Assembly (NCBI GenBank): GCA_003254925.1
Contig: QANZ01027232.1
Span: 113,052-177,051 of the forward strand
Origin: Chamaecrista fasciculata
Lineage: Eukaryota > Streptophyta > Magnoliopsida > Fabales > Fabaceae
Direction of reading: 5' to 3'
Length of the DNA stretch: 64,000 nucleotides
The stretch's first letter is position 1. The number at the start of each line of letters is the position of its first letter. A program made the translations under genes and the position numbers. Positions 42,708 through 56,000 of this stretch are shown here, piece after piece. The notes beneath the pieces are model-generated. The model was not told the DNA's origin and ran no database searches. It worked only from the letters and a program-made list of their open reading frames with translations.

Positions 42708-44092
42708 ATGGCTTCCGCCGTCGCAGCTTCCATCTCTTCATCGGAATCCTTCAATCTTCACGCCTCCGACATCGGAAGCATCAAAGCTTTTGCTGAATCC
42801 AATGGAATCGCTCCCATCCCTTCTTCCTACTATTCCATCACCGAGCCCCGAAACGACGTCGCACACCACCTCACCGCTTCTATTCCCGTCATCGATTTCT
42901 CTCTTCTCACTTCCCACAACCCTCGCCTCCATGCCCACGCCGTCCAACAACTCGGCGAGGCCTGTGCCGATTGGGGCTTCTTCATGGTATAAACTTAAAA
43001 TAAAAACTCAAACTTTCAAATCACCCCCCATCGATTCTGTTATTTCTGTTATATGTTTTGTTTTTTTTGCGATGGAAGGTCACGAATCATGGAATTCCCG
43101 AGAGTTTGATGGAGCAAGTGATGAACAAGTGTCGAGAATTCCATGAATTGGCGGCAGAGGAAAAGAAGGAGTTCGCAGATAAGGGTCCCTTCGAGCCCAT
43201 CAGATACGGCACCAGCTTCGTTCCTAAAGCAGAGAAGATTCATTACTGGAGAGACTATCTCAAGGTCATCACTCACCCCCAATTCACCTTCCCACTCAAA
43301 CCCCTTGGCTTCAAGTACGTTACTTCATTCAAACTTGATATATGCACTCTGTTTCTTTCAGAGCAGAGTATGTATTATTGATCGATCAACTGATTATGTA
43401 ACAGGGAGGTAGCATATGAGTATAGCAAGAAGATTAGGGAGGTGACTTGGAATCTTTTAGAAGGGATATCGGAGAGTTTAGGATTAGAAGCGAAGACCAT
43501 AGTGGAAAGTAGTGGTTTTGATTCAGGATTACAAGTATTTGGAGTGAATCTTTACCCACCGTGCCCTGAACCAGAACTAGCTCTGGGAATGCCTCCCCAT
43601 TCGGATCATGGGCTATTGACTCTGATCATACAAAACGGGATCGGAGGGCTTCAGGTCAATCACTCTGGAAAATGGGTCAACGTGGATCCTCTTCCTAACT
43701 GCCTCATCGTCAATACAGGAGATCAACTTGAGGTCATTTAATTTCCACGCTCTTCTTTTACTCAAGTTACTATTTAATAGCTAGTGATGAGATGAAGTAG
43801 TAATTAATTAAAACCCTGTTTCATGCGTTTTGTTATAACTTGGAAGGCTATAAGCAATGGGAGGTACAAGGGGAACGTGCACCGAGTGGTAGTCAACAAC
43901 AGAGAGACGAGGATGAGTGTGGTGGTGTTGAATGGACCACAGCTTGATAAGGAGATAGGACCTGCACGGCAGTTTCTAGAGAAGGAAGAGGCCATGTTCA
44001 AAACCATCACCTACAGGGACTACTTCAGAGTTCAGCAGCAGACAAGCCTTTTTCGTAAAACTGCCTTGGATCACATTAGGGTCATTCCCTAA
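42708..44092 (+). CDS. 2-oxoglutarate/Fe(II)-dependent dioxygenase, DOXC type, four exons
   Basis: Exons 42708-42986, 43079-43314, 43405-43732 and 43847-44092, all GT-AG, give 362 aa. The N-terminal DIOX_N region (IPVIDFSLL...GEACADWGFFMVTNHGIP) is followed by the double-stranded beta-helix domain. Iron ligands are His237 and Asp239 (MPPHSDHGLL) and His293 (GNVHRVVV); Arg303-x-Ser305 (RMS) binds 2-oxoglutarate. Enzymes of this class couple decarboxylation of 2-oxoglutarate to hydroxylation or desaturation of small molecules in the cytosol. The pattern SIKAFAESNGIAPIPSSY and overall likeness fit proteins usually labelled '2-oxoglutarate-dependent dioxygenase 19-like' or flavanone-3-hydroxylase-like; the substrate is not predictable. 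The ATG chosen gives a good start context (GTCATGGC); an upstream in-frame ATG at 42657 lies 5' of it. A broken copy lies 4 kb upstream. Confidence 0.92.
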
Positions 44093-44308
44093 TTTTATTC
44101 CATTCTTAATCTTATATATATGTGTGTGTATCTCTACCCAATCTCAAGCTACCAAACCACTGTATATGTGTGTGTCTACTGTCTAGTGTACATATCTCTG
44201 TGGATTTCAGAGTGGTTATGAAGCTAGCATATTTTGTATAATGTTTATAGTTCATCATAGGTTGAACCCCCTCATTTTTAGGATTATGCAGGATTAGCTA
44301 GCTACATA

Positions 44309-44789
44309 TGCGTGCACTTCTTTATACTCCCAGGCATGTTAATAAGTGAAAAATCCAACCACATGCAATCAACTCCTACAACTACAAGATACAACTCAAG
44401 TACCTAGTGGAATCTGTTAGGATTTAGAATAAATTAAGATTATTAATATTAGTGAAGTAAATAAAAAATCAGAATTTGAAAAAGAGTTGTTGAGCTTTTT
44501 TTTTATCCTGAGTTTGACTTAGTATTAGGGATTAGTTTGTTTAAATTATTTATTTTTATTGAGTTTGTTAAGTAGATATTAGCTTTGTGAAGAAATTTTT
44601 CTTTTTCGGTTGGTATTGTAAGTCAATTTATAGGCCCCTCTTTTATTTGAATTAATTAAGCAAAGTTTGAGAGCTTCTTTATTTGATATGCCTGCGTGCA
44701 CTTCTTTATCATGTTAATAAGTGAAAAATCCAACCACATGCAATCAACTCCTACAACTACAAGATACAACTCAAGTACCTAGTGGAATC
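44309..44789. repeat. About 100-bp direct repeat flanking a 278-bp segment
   Basis: TGCGTGCACTTCTTTAT through AAGTACCTAGTGGAATC occurs at 44309-44414 and again, 9 bp shorter, at 44693-44789. The intervening segment starts TGTTAGGATTTAG, like the start of a copia-type LTR, but lacks a matching CA end. It may be a duplication mediated by an LTR insertion; the mechanism is unclear. It lies in the 3' flank of the dioxygenase gene. Confidence 0.7.
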
Positions 44790-46507
44790 AAGATGTATGA
44801 TCATGGGTTTGAGAGTGATCAGCAGAAGCCCAATTTTGGCCGAAAAGCAGAGGCCCAATTTAATCATGAGTATCATAGATATATGCATCCAAAGTCCAAA
44901 CAGTCCAATTGTTGTACCAAAAGAACAAAATTGTCCAAGTCGATCCTAAGCGTGACATATATATATTGACTTTAGGAATGAACTTATAATACGATAAATA
45001 ATGAAACTGACATAACTAATCCTACCGACATTGTACATATATTCAACGATAATTTTAAGTGGCTATAATAGTACGTACTAACAAATTGGGTGCCACATCT
45101 CAATCCTGAGACTTCATTTAAATCTCTCTCTTACACACACACAGACGAGCTAGGCTAAATAAAAAGAGAATTTGTCCTGGAGTCTTTGAAATGGGGATAC
45201 AAAGCGGTGACCACTAGCATCGTAGTGTTTGGGCTATTATATTAGAACAGTCAACAGTGCATATATATGGTGTGAGTTGAATTGGAAGATAGTGATTTCG
45301 GCAAAAAGTTCGATTTCATAGCCAATCATAGTGTGCCTTCTTCCCTCGTCTTATTTCTTTCAACAATACAACGTGGTCCTAATAATTCTACTCTCTCCAT
45401 CAATATAATTAATATTCACCACTATAATACATAATTTGGTCATCACAACCATCTAAACTACTCGCTTATTGCACACCACAAAACACACAAACTCGCTTAA
45501 CATTTTTAATCATCTTTGTATATATTAGCTAGTTACTTTTTCAAACAGACCGCTAAAAGGATTAATTAACACACTAAAAGTCTAAAGCTGAAACCCGTAT
45601 AGTAGGATCATGATGATGACACTCATGAACTAATTGTGATTTGTGGTATATCTAACAAAAACTAACGTATGTAGTAGGGGTTAATTGGAGATTTTTAAGT
45701 GGAAGTTGTTTTCATGACTTGTGTTGCACCCTGCTCATCGAATCACCTTCCAAACTGTTTGATTATATTTATGTATGCATGTGCCACTTTAGATGATGAA
45801 TTGATGATAAGCTTAGCTACCTACCAGTGTTGTTTTTCCTTTTTCTCTTTTCACTTTTCCCTTTTATACGTTAGTTTTTGGAAGTTTCTTTGAGACATAT
45901 ATAACTCATAAGGATCCACTTGATAGTTACCAACCAGTTTAACATAATCCATATCTAAATTTCAACAAACACACTCCACTTACTTAAAGACTATTTAGCA
46001 GCCTTTTTGAAAGTTGTTTCATCTTTTCTTCGTTAATTTCTTTTTAGTAATTAAGTGCAAGAGATAATAATGTTTCAACACACACACGAACTATGATTGA
46101 ATAAGTTTAAATTATCCAGCCATTGATTCAACTGAGTTAAATTATTTTTAAAAATTTATTTAAATTTTTCAAATTATAAAAATTTTTTACATATATGAGT
46201 TTATTTCTCATCTAATTTAAAAAAAAAAATCGCCCAACTACCATGCAAATACAATTATTTTGTTATTGATTTTATTTCTCATCTAATTTTATTTTATTTT
46301 TTTGTTCTTTTTAACGTGAATAATATATAATGTTGCAGAGAGCTAGGAAATTAAAGAGATAAAGAAGAACAAAAAACTTTTAACTCCTAAAATTCTATAT
46401 TTTCGTACCAAAGTATAGATGGATAAATGGTGACCTTGAAATGCGTAAAGATGATTTTCTTGGAAATGCATGTCTTGAGGTTGAGAGATAACGAAAGGGC
46501 ATGATCA
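44790..46507. other. Gene-free stretch
   Basis: No recognisable gene. Small open frames (for example 45699-45893) have no family pattern. Confidence 0.5.
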
Positions 46508-47414
46508 GTCAACACTAGGGGTGGTAAATGGTTGGGTTGGATTGATTTTGGGTTGGGTTGTAAATGGTTGGGTTATAAATGAGTCATTGACCCATTTATG
46601 ACCCATTTATATTTTCTAAATGGGTCATGGGTGGGTCATGACCCATAAAATTAAGGGTTGACCCAACCCAACCATAAACTCATCTTAAAATATTTATATT
46701 ATTTAATTTATAAACTAATTAATTAGAATAATTTTTAAATTATTTAAATTTAAGACTAAATAGTATTTTTATTCAGATTTTGGACTGATTGACAGTTTCC
46801 ACCTTTTTCATATTTTCAAAAATTACATTTTGACACCAGTTTTTTTTAAAAAAATTCATTTTAGTCCTCAAATATCATGATCTAGGGACTTTTTTGTAAA
46901 TTTTGAAAATATTTAGGGGCATAATGTAATTTTTGCAAAAATTTGCAAAATTCATCTTCCTTCCACTTAACTCACAGTTTGGTGGGACTAAAATGCATTT
47001 TTTTTTTAAAATTAGGACTAATCTGTAATTTTATCCTTTTTCCAATATTTTTCAAAATTACAATTTTGGTCCAAAATTTTTTTTATAATTTTCATTTTAG
47101 TCCTCAAATATTATGGTTTAGGGACGTTTTTGTAAATTTTGAAATTTTTTGGGAGGCATTTTGTAATTTTTGCAAAAATTTATAAAATTGCATATTTACC
47201 CCTTTCATGAAACTATATAGATTTGATACAAATTTGGGTTGGGTTGGGTAACCCATGGGTTTTACCCAACCCAACCAAAATTTTAATGGGTCAATTTTGA
47301 ACCCAACCCATCTTAACCCATTATCTAAATGGGTTGGGTTTGGGTTGGTTAATTTGTTGTTGGGTTGGTTGGGTTGGTGGGTAATGGGTTGAGATTGCCA
47401 CCCCTGGTCAACAC
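46508..47414. mobile_element. hAT-type MITE with perfect 8-bp TSD
   Basis: GTCAACAC flanks the element at 46508-46515 and 47407-47414. The element 46516-47406 (891 bp) begins TAGGGGTGGTAAATGG and ends ATTGCCACCCCTG. Arms are rich in GGGTTGGGTT and complementary CCCAACCC words and GGGTCATGACCC palindromes. The interior has inverted stretches of TTTTGCAAAAATT and ATTTTAGTCCTCAAATAT type. Eight-bp duplications and a TAGGG-GTGGCAA-like terminus are hAT features. No coding. Confidence 0.85.
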
Positions 47415-49894
47415 ATAAAAGTAATTAACATACGCTAGTTAGCTAGGAGGGTAAATGGTGACAAAAGAGAGAATGCAATAATATAATCAGTGCATCCAGA
47501 TAATACTGGAAATAAGACATTAATGGATTGACTGTGATTGAGAGTGGAGCCTTCTTCAATTTGTCCAAAATTTTGTGAGTTTTTTCTTGTCATTCATTAA
47601 TTAATTACTTGCGTGGTTCAGGAATCATATCTTTAGTATATTGTTCGTCATTCATTCACAATACTAGCAAACATGAAACAACCTCACCCCCACTTCATCT
47701 GCCATAATCACACTGTCTCTGCTTTGAAATGATCTTGAATTAGTTTTAATTAAAAGAGAAATAATGAATTGACGCCTTGCTATACCACAGCTAATACTGC
47801 CAAGGTAAACCACGCAGTGACGCAAAGTTTATTAATTATCATGTGTCCATTTCTTGTGAATCCTTTTTGTTTTTGCATTATATTGATCATGACCAATTGA
47901 TTTGTCATATCAAAAAATAAATTGATTACGAGCTACGAGGTATTGAAAGTTGAAATATGGCAATATAATCAAAAGAAGAAAAATTAGTGCGGTGGCGATA
48001 TTCCACTTTCTATTTATATAAATTCTGTGAATTGAGAAAAAAAAAAACTTTTTAAAAGATTAAATTGAAAAAATACTAATATATTAGGGGTCAAAAAAGA
48101 ATTTTAATATTTTAATTAAATCATACAGTTCTTTAACGGTGCACCGGTCTGAGCGATTTTTGTCAAATTATTTTTGTTCAATTCGATTTAACTGCTAAAA
48201 TGATTTTTAAGGTGGAACTAACTTGTTCTTTAATTTTATTTTTCAGAAACTCATTCTTTAGTTTAGTTAGCTGTCGTGATCTTATTCTTTCAACATTTAT
48301 GTATATAGATATCTTTCTTAATAAAGATTCAAACATCAATGCATCCTGTTGTAAAAAATTTATACTTTTAATTCACTAAACTGAACTTCTAGGTAAATTA
48401 ATTTAAAGCAGATTTCCATTACTATGACGTGGGTAAAAAAATGTTAAATTTTTTAACATATCATATTAATTAAAGAGACATTGAATTATCAATATCCAAA
48501 ACTAGTATCACAGTCTCTGATCACATGATGCCATCGTTTTCAATTGAAACACATACACAACGGTCATAATCAATGTGTGTATAGTGTAGTGGCTACCACA
48601 GTGGGAAAATTAACATAAAAACAGAAGGTTAGGACCCCATTCACGAAATTATTGGGTTTTGATCAATGTTTGAGTGACCAATCAGGAAATTATCGATGTG
48701 GATATTGTAATAAACATTTCGTTATCTATAAATTATGCAACAAATCATGTGAGTTTAGCTAATTAGGAATAGTCCCTTTGTCCCCCACCGCCAAGGAAGT
48801 CGCCATGTGATTACACATTCGTTTGCTTCTTCATCATCATATCATCATATATACACACACGTATACATCACTTTTCATCTTTTTCGTTAATGGACCTCCC
48901 AAAATTAATTAGTTTGGATTATAATTGGTTAGGAGAAAGCATGAATAATTAAACAGTTACATCTATACAAAAAGGAACTTGATTAATTAATGATGTAGTC
49001 GTTGCTGCTGGAATTTGGCAACTTGTCCTCTATCACAAGTTCACAACTGTCCCAATTAGCCCTAAGCATCACAAATATTATAACCGAAAGTGTTACTAAT
49101 TAAATAAGTATATATTTGTGGATTTTATTTTTTGGATTTAAGTCCGGATAAAAATTAAGTCAAAATTTGGAGATGAGTAATTAAGGAGCACCTAAATCTA
49201 TATTATACTTGAAAAAAATATAAAATAAATATAATATATTTAAAAATTTTGATAATATCTTGATTTTTTTTTTCAAGTTAGGAGGTTTAATTATCTCGAT
49301 ACCTACAAGTCTCGAAATAGAAAAAAAAAATGAAAATCCAAAAAAATAAGAATGGAAAACATATGCTATTCATTTCTTATCATCATCGTCCCTTGTGTGC
49401 CTTGTGCCTAATCACTTTATAATAACATGATACTGGCGCCGAAATGAGAAATATTTGAATAAGGTTAGGTCTTTATATATTTTTTATAATAGGATAAAAT
49501 ATATTAAATAAAAGTCAAACAGCACTTACAAATGATCAGAGACTTTAAAATTAATAAATAAGAAAAATACATCATAAATATTATTGAACTAGAGGTTGAA
49601 TTGGGCTCATAAAACGTTCCTATAAGGAACACTGATCCTATAAGGATGATATCCTGAGGACGAAAAAAATCACTAAAAGTGTTGCCAACAAGAAATTTAC
49701 TATTATACATACTGTTTATAAGTAAGGAAATCAACTTCACGATCAAAAAGATATAAGCGTCGAGAGCGAGATCTGAATATTCGGAGAAGCTAAAAACTGA
49801 AAACTGAACACAACAAAGGAAAAATGAAAGAAACACCATCAATCAAAAAGGATAAATCAGATCTGGAAAACAACCACCAAAAGGGGGACTAAAC
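47415..49894. other. Gene-free stretch
   Basis: AT-rich with no recognised feature. A 112-codon open frame on the minus strand at 49504-49842 is hydrophobic but has no family pattern and is not called. Confidence 0.5.
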
Positions 49895-50367
49895 CCAGAT
49901 ATTAGGGATGGCAACGGATAGGATATCCGAAAATTTTTCACTATCCGTATCCGTATCCGTTCATTCTTTTCAATATCCGTATCCTATCCTATCCGATATC
50001 CGGTATCCGACGGATATCCTAAATATCCAAAATATCCGAAAATAATGGATATAGGATAGGATATCCTAATTAAAAAATCGGATATATCCAATATCCGATA
50101 CCCAATATCCGTTAATTAAAATAAATTAATTAAAAATATAATAAAAAATGTATAAAATATAATAAAATATTTATATTATAGGGTATCGGATACCGGATAC
50201 CCTAACTATCCGTTCATTTCGGACGGATATCGGATAGTTGGTTTTTTATTTTTCAATACCCGTACCCTATCCGATATCCGGTATCCGACGGATACCGGAT
50301 ATTTTTTACGGATGGATTCGGACGGATATCCTAAATGCAGATCCAAATTGCCATCCCTACCAGATAT
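49895..50367. mobile_element. hAT-type MITE with perfect 8-bp TSD, GGATATCCG-rich
   Basis: CCAGATAT lies at 49895-49902 and 50360-50367. The element 49903-50359 (457 bp) starts TAGGGATGGCAACGG and ends TTGCCATCCCTA. Both arms consist mostly of GGATATCCG, CGGATACC and TATCCGTATCC words, giving a strong foldback. A truncated relative is at 11317-11915. Confidence 0.85.
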
Positions 50368-50917
50368 GAAATTATTTAAGAATGAGAAAAAGAAAGATGA
50401 GCAAACAAAAATGATATGCCAAAAATAAACTTCAAATCTACAACTAAAAATAGAAAAAAAAGACAACAGTCCCAAGTGGTAAATGATGAGTGAAGAAATA
50501 AGGTTAGGTCTATTATGCAACTTATTGTATTATGCAATTAGTTAAGTGGTTTTATTTTTTATTAAAACATATTGTTGATTGGTTCAAGAAATTATTTTTT
50601 TAATTATTAAATTACTTAAACAATATAAATTATACCACCTCACTGATACAATAAATTACATTATAAATTTATCTTTAAATAAATATAAATTAGTTTGAAG
50701 TTAAAAGTATATCCATATGACGAATTTATGCGTTGAAATCGTTTTAAAAAATAGAAGTACGTGTGCGTTGCTGATATGACAACTATTGACAAGTGATCCA
50801 ACAACTTAACTCCAGAATTTGATGTTAGTTCAATACGCACTGTTCCTTCAAGTAATCATAAAATCCATAATATATATATACGAGACTAATTGATTTATGC
50901 TTTTTGTTTAACCTCAG
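50368..50917. other. Gene-free stretch
   Basis: AT-rich, with no feature recognised before the exon-like segment at 50918. Confidence 0.5.
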
Positions 50918-51029
50918 AGAATGGTGGGACACAGGGGCTCAATATTGGACTACCACATGGAAATCCATTAAAGTCCTTCATAAATGCTTCCTTCGAGACA
51001 ATAACAAATTATGATCCGAAAAAATTGAG
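50918..51029 (+). pseudogene. Orphan exon-like segment, unassigned
   Basis: A CCTCAG acceptor at 50912-50917 and an AG-GTAAGG donor at 51029/51030 bound a 112-nt segment with one clean open frame: NGGTQGLNIGLPHGNPLKSF, then INASFETITNYDPKKLR. Base composition is more balanced than the surroundings. I do not recognise the protein. No companion exon is visible within several kb on either side. The donor is also the left edge of a foldback MITE. Confidence 0.4.
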
Positions 51030-51229
51030 GTAAGGTTCTTTATATCTTTGCTATAAGGTTCTTCCAATTAAAAGTTTAATTTACATTCTCTCTCTTCTAT
51101 GATTGGTCATGTAAAAAGGTGTGTTTAATATTCTTTCTCTAACATGATTGGTTATGCATCATATTTTTGTCACGTGTCAAATGTTTATTGGAAAACCTTA
51201 TAGCAAAGATATAAGGAACCTTATCTAAG
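51028..51229. mobile_element. Small foldback MITE
   Basis: GTAAGGTTCTTTATATCTTT then GCTATAAGGTT at 51030-51060 is mirrored by AACCTTATAGCAAAGATATA then AGGAACCTTAT at about 51194-51225. Between are direct repeats of CTATGATTGGTCATG/ACATGATTGGTTATG type. It is about 200 bp. The superfamily is not clear because no target duplication was resolved. Confidence 0.65.
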
Positions 51230-51439
51230 TCTTTTCCATTATGATAATATATTCGATCCATCGGGAGCAAGGTTATTATGGAACTCTGTTTGATTAAAAG
51301 TTTCATATATATATAATTATTTTTTAATATTCATGTGAAATAAATTTTTTTTACTATTTTATTATATATATATTCTCTCTCTTTAATAACATGTAAATTG
51401 AAGTTTCGGGTCATCAAAATCAGAACATGTCTATAAGTT

Positions 51440-52190
51440 CTATGTGTTAGGAATTTTTTTTGGAGAGAAGAAACATGGAAGCTTTCATAAACTTTTTTTT
51501 CTTTTCTTTTTTCTCATGAACTTTTCTTGATTCATAACTCCATAATGATAGGTACAAATCATATTCCTTTTATAGAGGAAATACACATAATTAAATAAAA
51601 GATAAATAAAATAAAGTAACTACTTATCCCTAAAATCATGTACCCACTAGTTACCTAAAATCATGTACCCACTAGTTAACTTGACTAATTCAAAAACAAA
51701 CTAAATCTCTAAAATTCAAATCTGATGCAACAGATTTATGTTTCCAATAACAATATTATTTTATTATTATTATTAATTCCCAACAATTCCTCCCTTAAAC
51801 TGAAATTTCTTCACAAGAAAATTCAGTTTAATTCATAAATCTTCAAGTTTTTCCTGGATCATTTGTTTGTAGCTTCAATGATGCACTTTGTCATCATTAA
51901 CCTATTTGGAGCACCATCTCTCCAAAAACATCAAATTTTGTAAGCTTCTCACAGAAGATCCACTTCTTCTACTCTCCCTTCTTGTGCACTGTTCACTTCT
52001 TCTCTTCCTTCTTGTGCAACATTCTTATCTCATATTCTTCGAGCCGATTCTTTAACCAAGCTCTTGCAATTCTAGTTAACTTGACTAATTCAAAAACAAA
52101 CTAAATCTCTAAAATTCAAATCTGATGCAACAGATTTATGCTTCCAATAACAATATTATTTTATTATTATTATTAATTCCCAACACTATG
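51440..52190. mobile_element. Short LTR element with CTATG target duplication
   Basis: CTATG flanks at 51440-51444 and 52186-52190. The left LTR 51445-51785 (341 bp) starts TGTTAGGAATT and ends AATTCCCAACA. The right LTR is only its last 114 bp (52072-52185), nearly identical to the left. The 286-bp interior has no coding. The left LTR holds a small tandem duplication (TAAAATCATGTACCCACTAG). The terminal TGTTAGGAATT/AATTCCCAACA suggests a copia-type non-autonomous element with an internal deletion. Confidence 0.75.
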
Positions 52191-52198
52191 ATCACTTC

Positions 52199-52310
52199 CA
52201 AATCGCCTATTAACAAAATTATCATATTGACAACATGAATCGAACTCACCATTATAGATTATGAGTCAACTCTTTACAAATAATTGAACCAACCTTTATT
52301 AGCTACTATT
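52199..52310 (-). mobile_element. tRNA-like SINE head, partial
   Basis: On the minus strand AAGGTTGGTTCAATTATTTG then GAGTTGACTCATAATC then GTGAGTTCGATTC resembles the head of the SINE at 52824-53030 and carries a B-box-like core. No body or tail is seen. Confidence 0.4.
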
Positions 52311-52823
52311 TTATTATATTTAGAATGAGGTACTGCTGTCTGATTTATATCTGAATTATAATAGCTATGTTCATAAAACTGCAATTTGGCACATTAATGG
52401 CAACTAACTACTTCGCGCTTTCATTAGCTACTTGAAATATTCTTCAATATTCGACAGTGATTCATGATTGTTGCTTTCAGCTCACAAGCTATAATACTAT
52501 TTTGGTGGGTCCTACTTTATCTTACTTTCCTTCATTCCCTTTTAAATATTACCATCGGTCTTCCGTGGACATATAATTTTACTTTTAAACCACTTTTATC
52601 ATATATTTGTACTTTGAACTTACAGTACTCCTACTCGAGTGAAAAGGAGAAATACGTAAAAGGCTATAATTAAAGTTAAGAGCATGATCTGTAAACCGTA
52701 AAACTAAAAGGCATTATTAGCGGCGACATGATGAGGTATTGAGAATTGGATGTCGGAACTTGAAACTGGAAACAGCGGCGGTAGAGAAATCCGACAGCGT
52801 CACTATTTGCTACCTTAAATTTT

Positions 52824-53030
52824 CTTCTTTTTTTTTTTTATAAAAAATTTTAGGTGAATTGGGTCCGAAAACTTACTAAAGCCAGAGCAAGCCTCTAGGT
52901 TTTATAAATACTTACAGAAGTATTTACAGATCGTCTACCAACAAAGCCCTTATATCGACAGCGAGAATCAGACTTACGACCTTATAGATTATGAGTTAAC
53001 TCTTTATCAATGGATCAACCTTTGTTGGCC
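52824..53030 (-). mobile_element. tRNA-derived SINE
   Basis: On the minus strand: head AAGGTTGATCCATTGATAAA then GAGTTAACTCATAATC, a degenerate B box, a body of about 120 nt, and an A-rich tail (T-run at 52824-52842). Flanks GCTACCTTAAATTTT (52809-52823) and GCTGCCTTAAAATTA (53031-53045) match at about 12 of 15 positions. Confidence 0.55.
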
Positions 53031-53045
53031 GCTGCCTTAAAATTA

Positions 53046-56000
53046 AAACTGAGAACAAAGCAAAAATTGAGGAAGACGAAATAAGGGTGTCACATTGTTT
53101 TAGTCATTAATATTTCACTAATGTCTTATGTCATAAAGTGGACATTTGCCATCCCTTTGGGTTGTTTTAGGCCCCATCAAGGCCTGTCGGTGGATTCTGG
53201 GTAGGCCCCATTCCTTATCCTCTTATTCCATTTCCTCCTCTTAATTAGTTCATTATATGTTTTAATCCCTAAAAATAATAATTGATTACTTTTAATTACT
53301 TCGTCATCCTTACTTCATCTTTAGCTACCATACATCTCAACACACTAATACCACACACGTTATATATATATACACACACACGCACGAAAGGATAGTTGAC
53401 TATGCGCAGGGGGTTTTATTTTTACAAGAGGATAAAAAAGTACATTGTGAATTCGGATATATATATATATATATATATTGGGTGTCGAATCCACCAAAAA
53501 TAATTAACCTGATTCTACACACTAAAATAATAAATCATAGTAAGAGTGAGAACATGGTCGATCCACAGAGACTAGCATTGTCTAAAGTTTATCAACCAAA
53601 TCTAAAGAAAACAGAAAACAAAAGATAAATTGTGATATAAAATAATAAGTAAATAAAACAACGATAAAAGTTACCGATAGGATGAGGGTTTGGCTAAGGT
53701 TAATCTTCATGGAGTCTCACACTTGATCATTGATACCAAAGATAATTTTTCATGAACTTACTAATTACGAATTAATAAGAACAACTAGCGTTATGTTTAC
53801 AAATCAAAATAAATAACTTTGGCCAAGAATTATAAAATCAGCTTGAAACATATATAATGAGATAAGTAGGAGAAAGAAAAATATTATAAAACAATGAAGG
53901 AAAATAAAAACATGATCTCACAAGTGTTGAAACATCCAATCAGAATTAACCCTAAGCCAAGAGAAAAGAATTTGAAGAAGAGAGAGATGATCCGAGATTG
54001 GATCTCCCATTTTCACTAACTAGAGAGGGGTATTTATAATGTTTCTCTAACCCTAATACCCTTCTCAACCTTCCTAATTCGAGCTATAGAATCCCCACAA
54101 CTGAAAAGATTACAGAATCTGATTTTAAAATTCAAAACTGAGAATCTGCGCTTAAGTCTTTAGCAAGACTTGTGCTCCACGTAAATATCTCTTGAGTTTT
54201 GGGCAAGACTTGTGCTCCACGTAAATATCTCTTGAGTTTTGGAGATCTTGAAATTGAATCTTCTTGATTTGAGATATCTTTGAGATTGAAATCTGATCTA
54301 CAAAATCAATAGAAGATAATATAAACTTATATCCTAAGTTTAAAAGATATGATATTCACAAAATATCAAATTTTAACACAAGATATCATATTTTGAATTT
54401 AAACTTAGGATAATGGGGAAAATCAAATAATTAAGATATATTGGGATAAAATCATAATTTGAATACAAATAAATTAGTAATTATCCCTTAAAAATAGGCA
54501 AAATAACATACTTATCATTATATATGAGATAGATCATGCCTATGTATAATATATATATATATATAGTTGACTGATCACTCCTAAAAACTTTGCCACCACA
54601 ATACGATGATTTTTTCTTTTGTCAAAACGGTAGATCATTCATGAGGAAAGTGGCATAAGGCCAGGAAGATCAAATAAGGTTTAGATCTAAAAATAAAAAT
54701 ATAGCCTTACGCTCCACAGAAAACATTACATCAACATAGGAGAAAAAATGAAATCTTAGGCAACACACTTAAGAGAGACAAAAATAAAAATCAGATCTCC
54801 TATACAATAGGACATACATCAAAAGACAGATCCACAAATCTCTAAAAATAGAAAACTTGGAAGATATAATTGAGAGGCATCACACATCTCATCCCCCTCT
54901 AAAAGATCATTCTTCTTACTCGTTCTTTTTTTGAAAGTTGAGCTCCAAAGATAGATATGATAGATATATCTACAAAATAAAATAGACAAACCCTTTTCTA
55001 AAGAAGGGGAAAAACTTCCCTAATAGAAGAATAAAAACTTCTCTACGAAAATAGAGACATCCCTAATAGAATAAGAGATGAAAAAACGTACCTACAAAAT
55101 GAAAGGAGTCGCTGTCGCTGAGACAACCATGATGCACTAGGGCGTCGCGCATAGGAGAAAGCAGAGAGAGAGAGAGTGAAGAAAAGGAGCGACTATAACG
55201 ATGGAGAAAGAGTACGAAGAAAAAGAAGACCTTTTTTTAATTAATAAATTTTTTTGTATATATATATGACATGTTCTAGCCATGCCTCCATATTATCAAT
55301 AAAATATTAAGGAGCAACATTAATAAGGTCTGTGATCAGTAGAGACTGGAGTGTAACTTGTGGGCAATGCTTATCTTTTTCATTATCTATATAATATAAT
55401 CAAGCTATTTATTAATGTTGCTTAAGATCTATCTCTTCCACTGATTTCTTTTACTGTATCTGGTCCCATAATCGATATATAAAACTATACAATATTCATT
55501 TCCATGAGAGTTAAGCTTGGAATTTCCAAACCTAAACCATTAGCTATATATAGACGGTATTAATTATAAGATTGGTGAAAGAATCTTGTTAAAGTCGAAT
55601 ACACTTGACATATATAGCTAAAGTGCTCAACATTACTCGAAAAATAATATATATATATAACTAAGAAAAGGACAGGACTTCAGTTTGTTTCCTTACCTAT
55701 TTTTTTTTTCTTATTAGGCATGCAATCGTCTGGTTTTCTTTTCCTCTAGATGATCATAAAAGTTGTGATTTTTTTTTTGTCAACTCAAATTTTTGATATT
55801 TCACTTTAATTAATCTGAATTTAACTTGTTTCATATATTTGATTGTAATGGTCGAGAAAGTCTGTATTTACAAAATTTTGAACTTTATATCTTGTTGATA
55901 TTAAATTATTTATCACTTTAATTAATTCTTTGATAAACCTGCTTACTTAAAAGTTCATAATTAAATGAAATAGGTAGTTGTTAATTATTTTGACAAGAAT

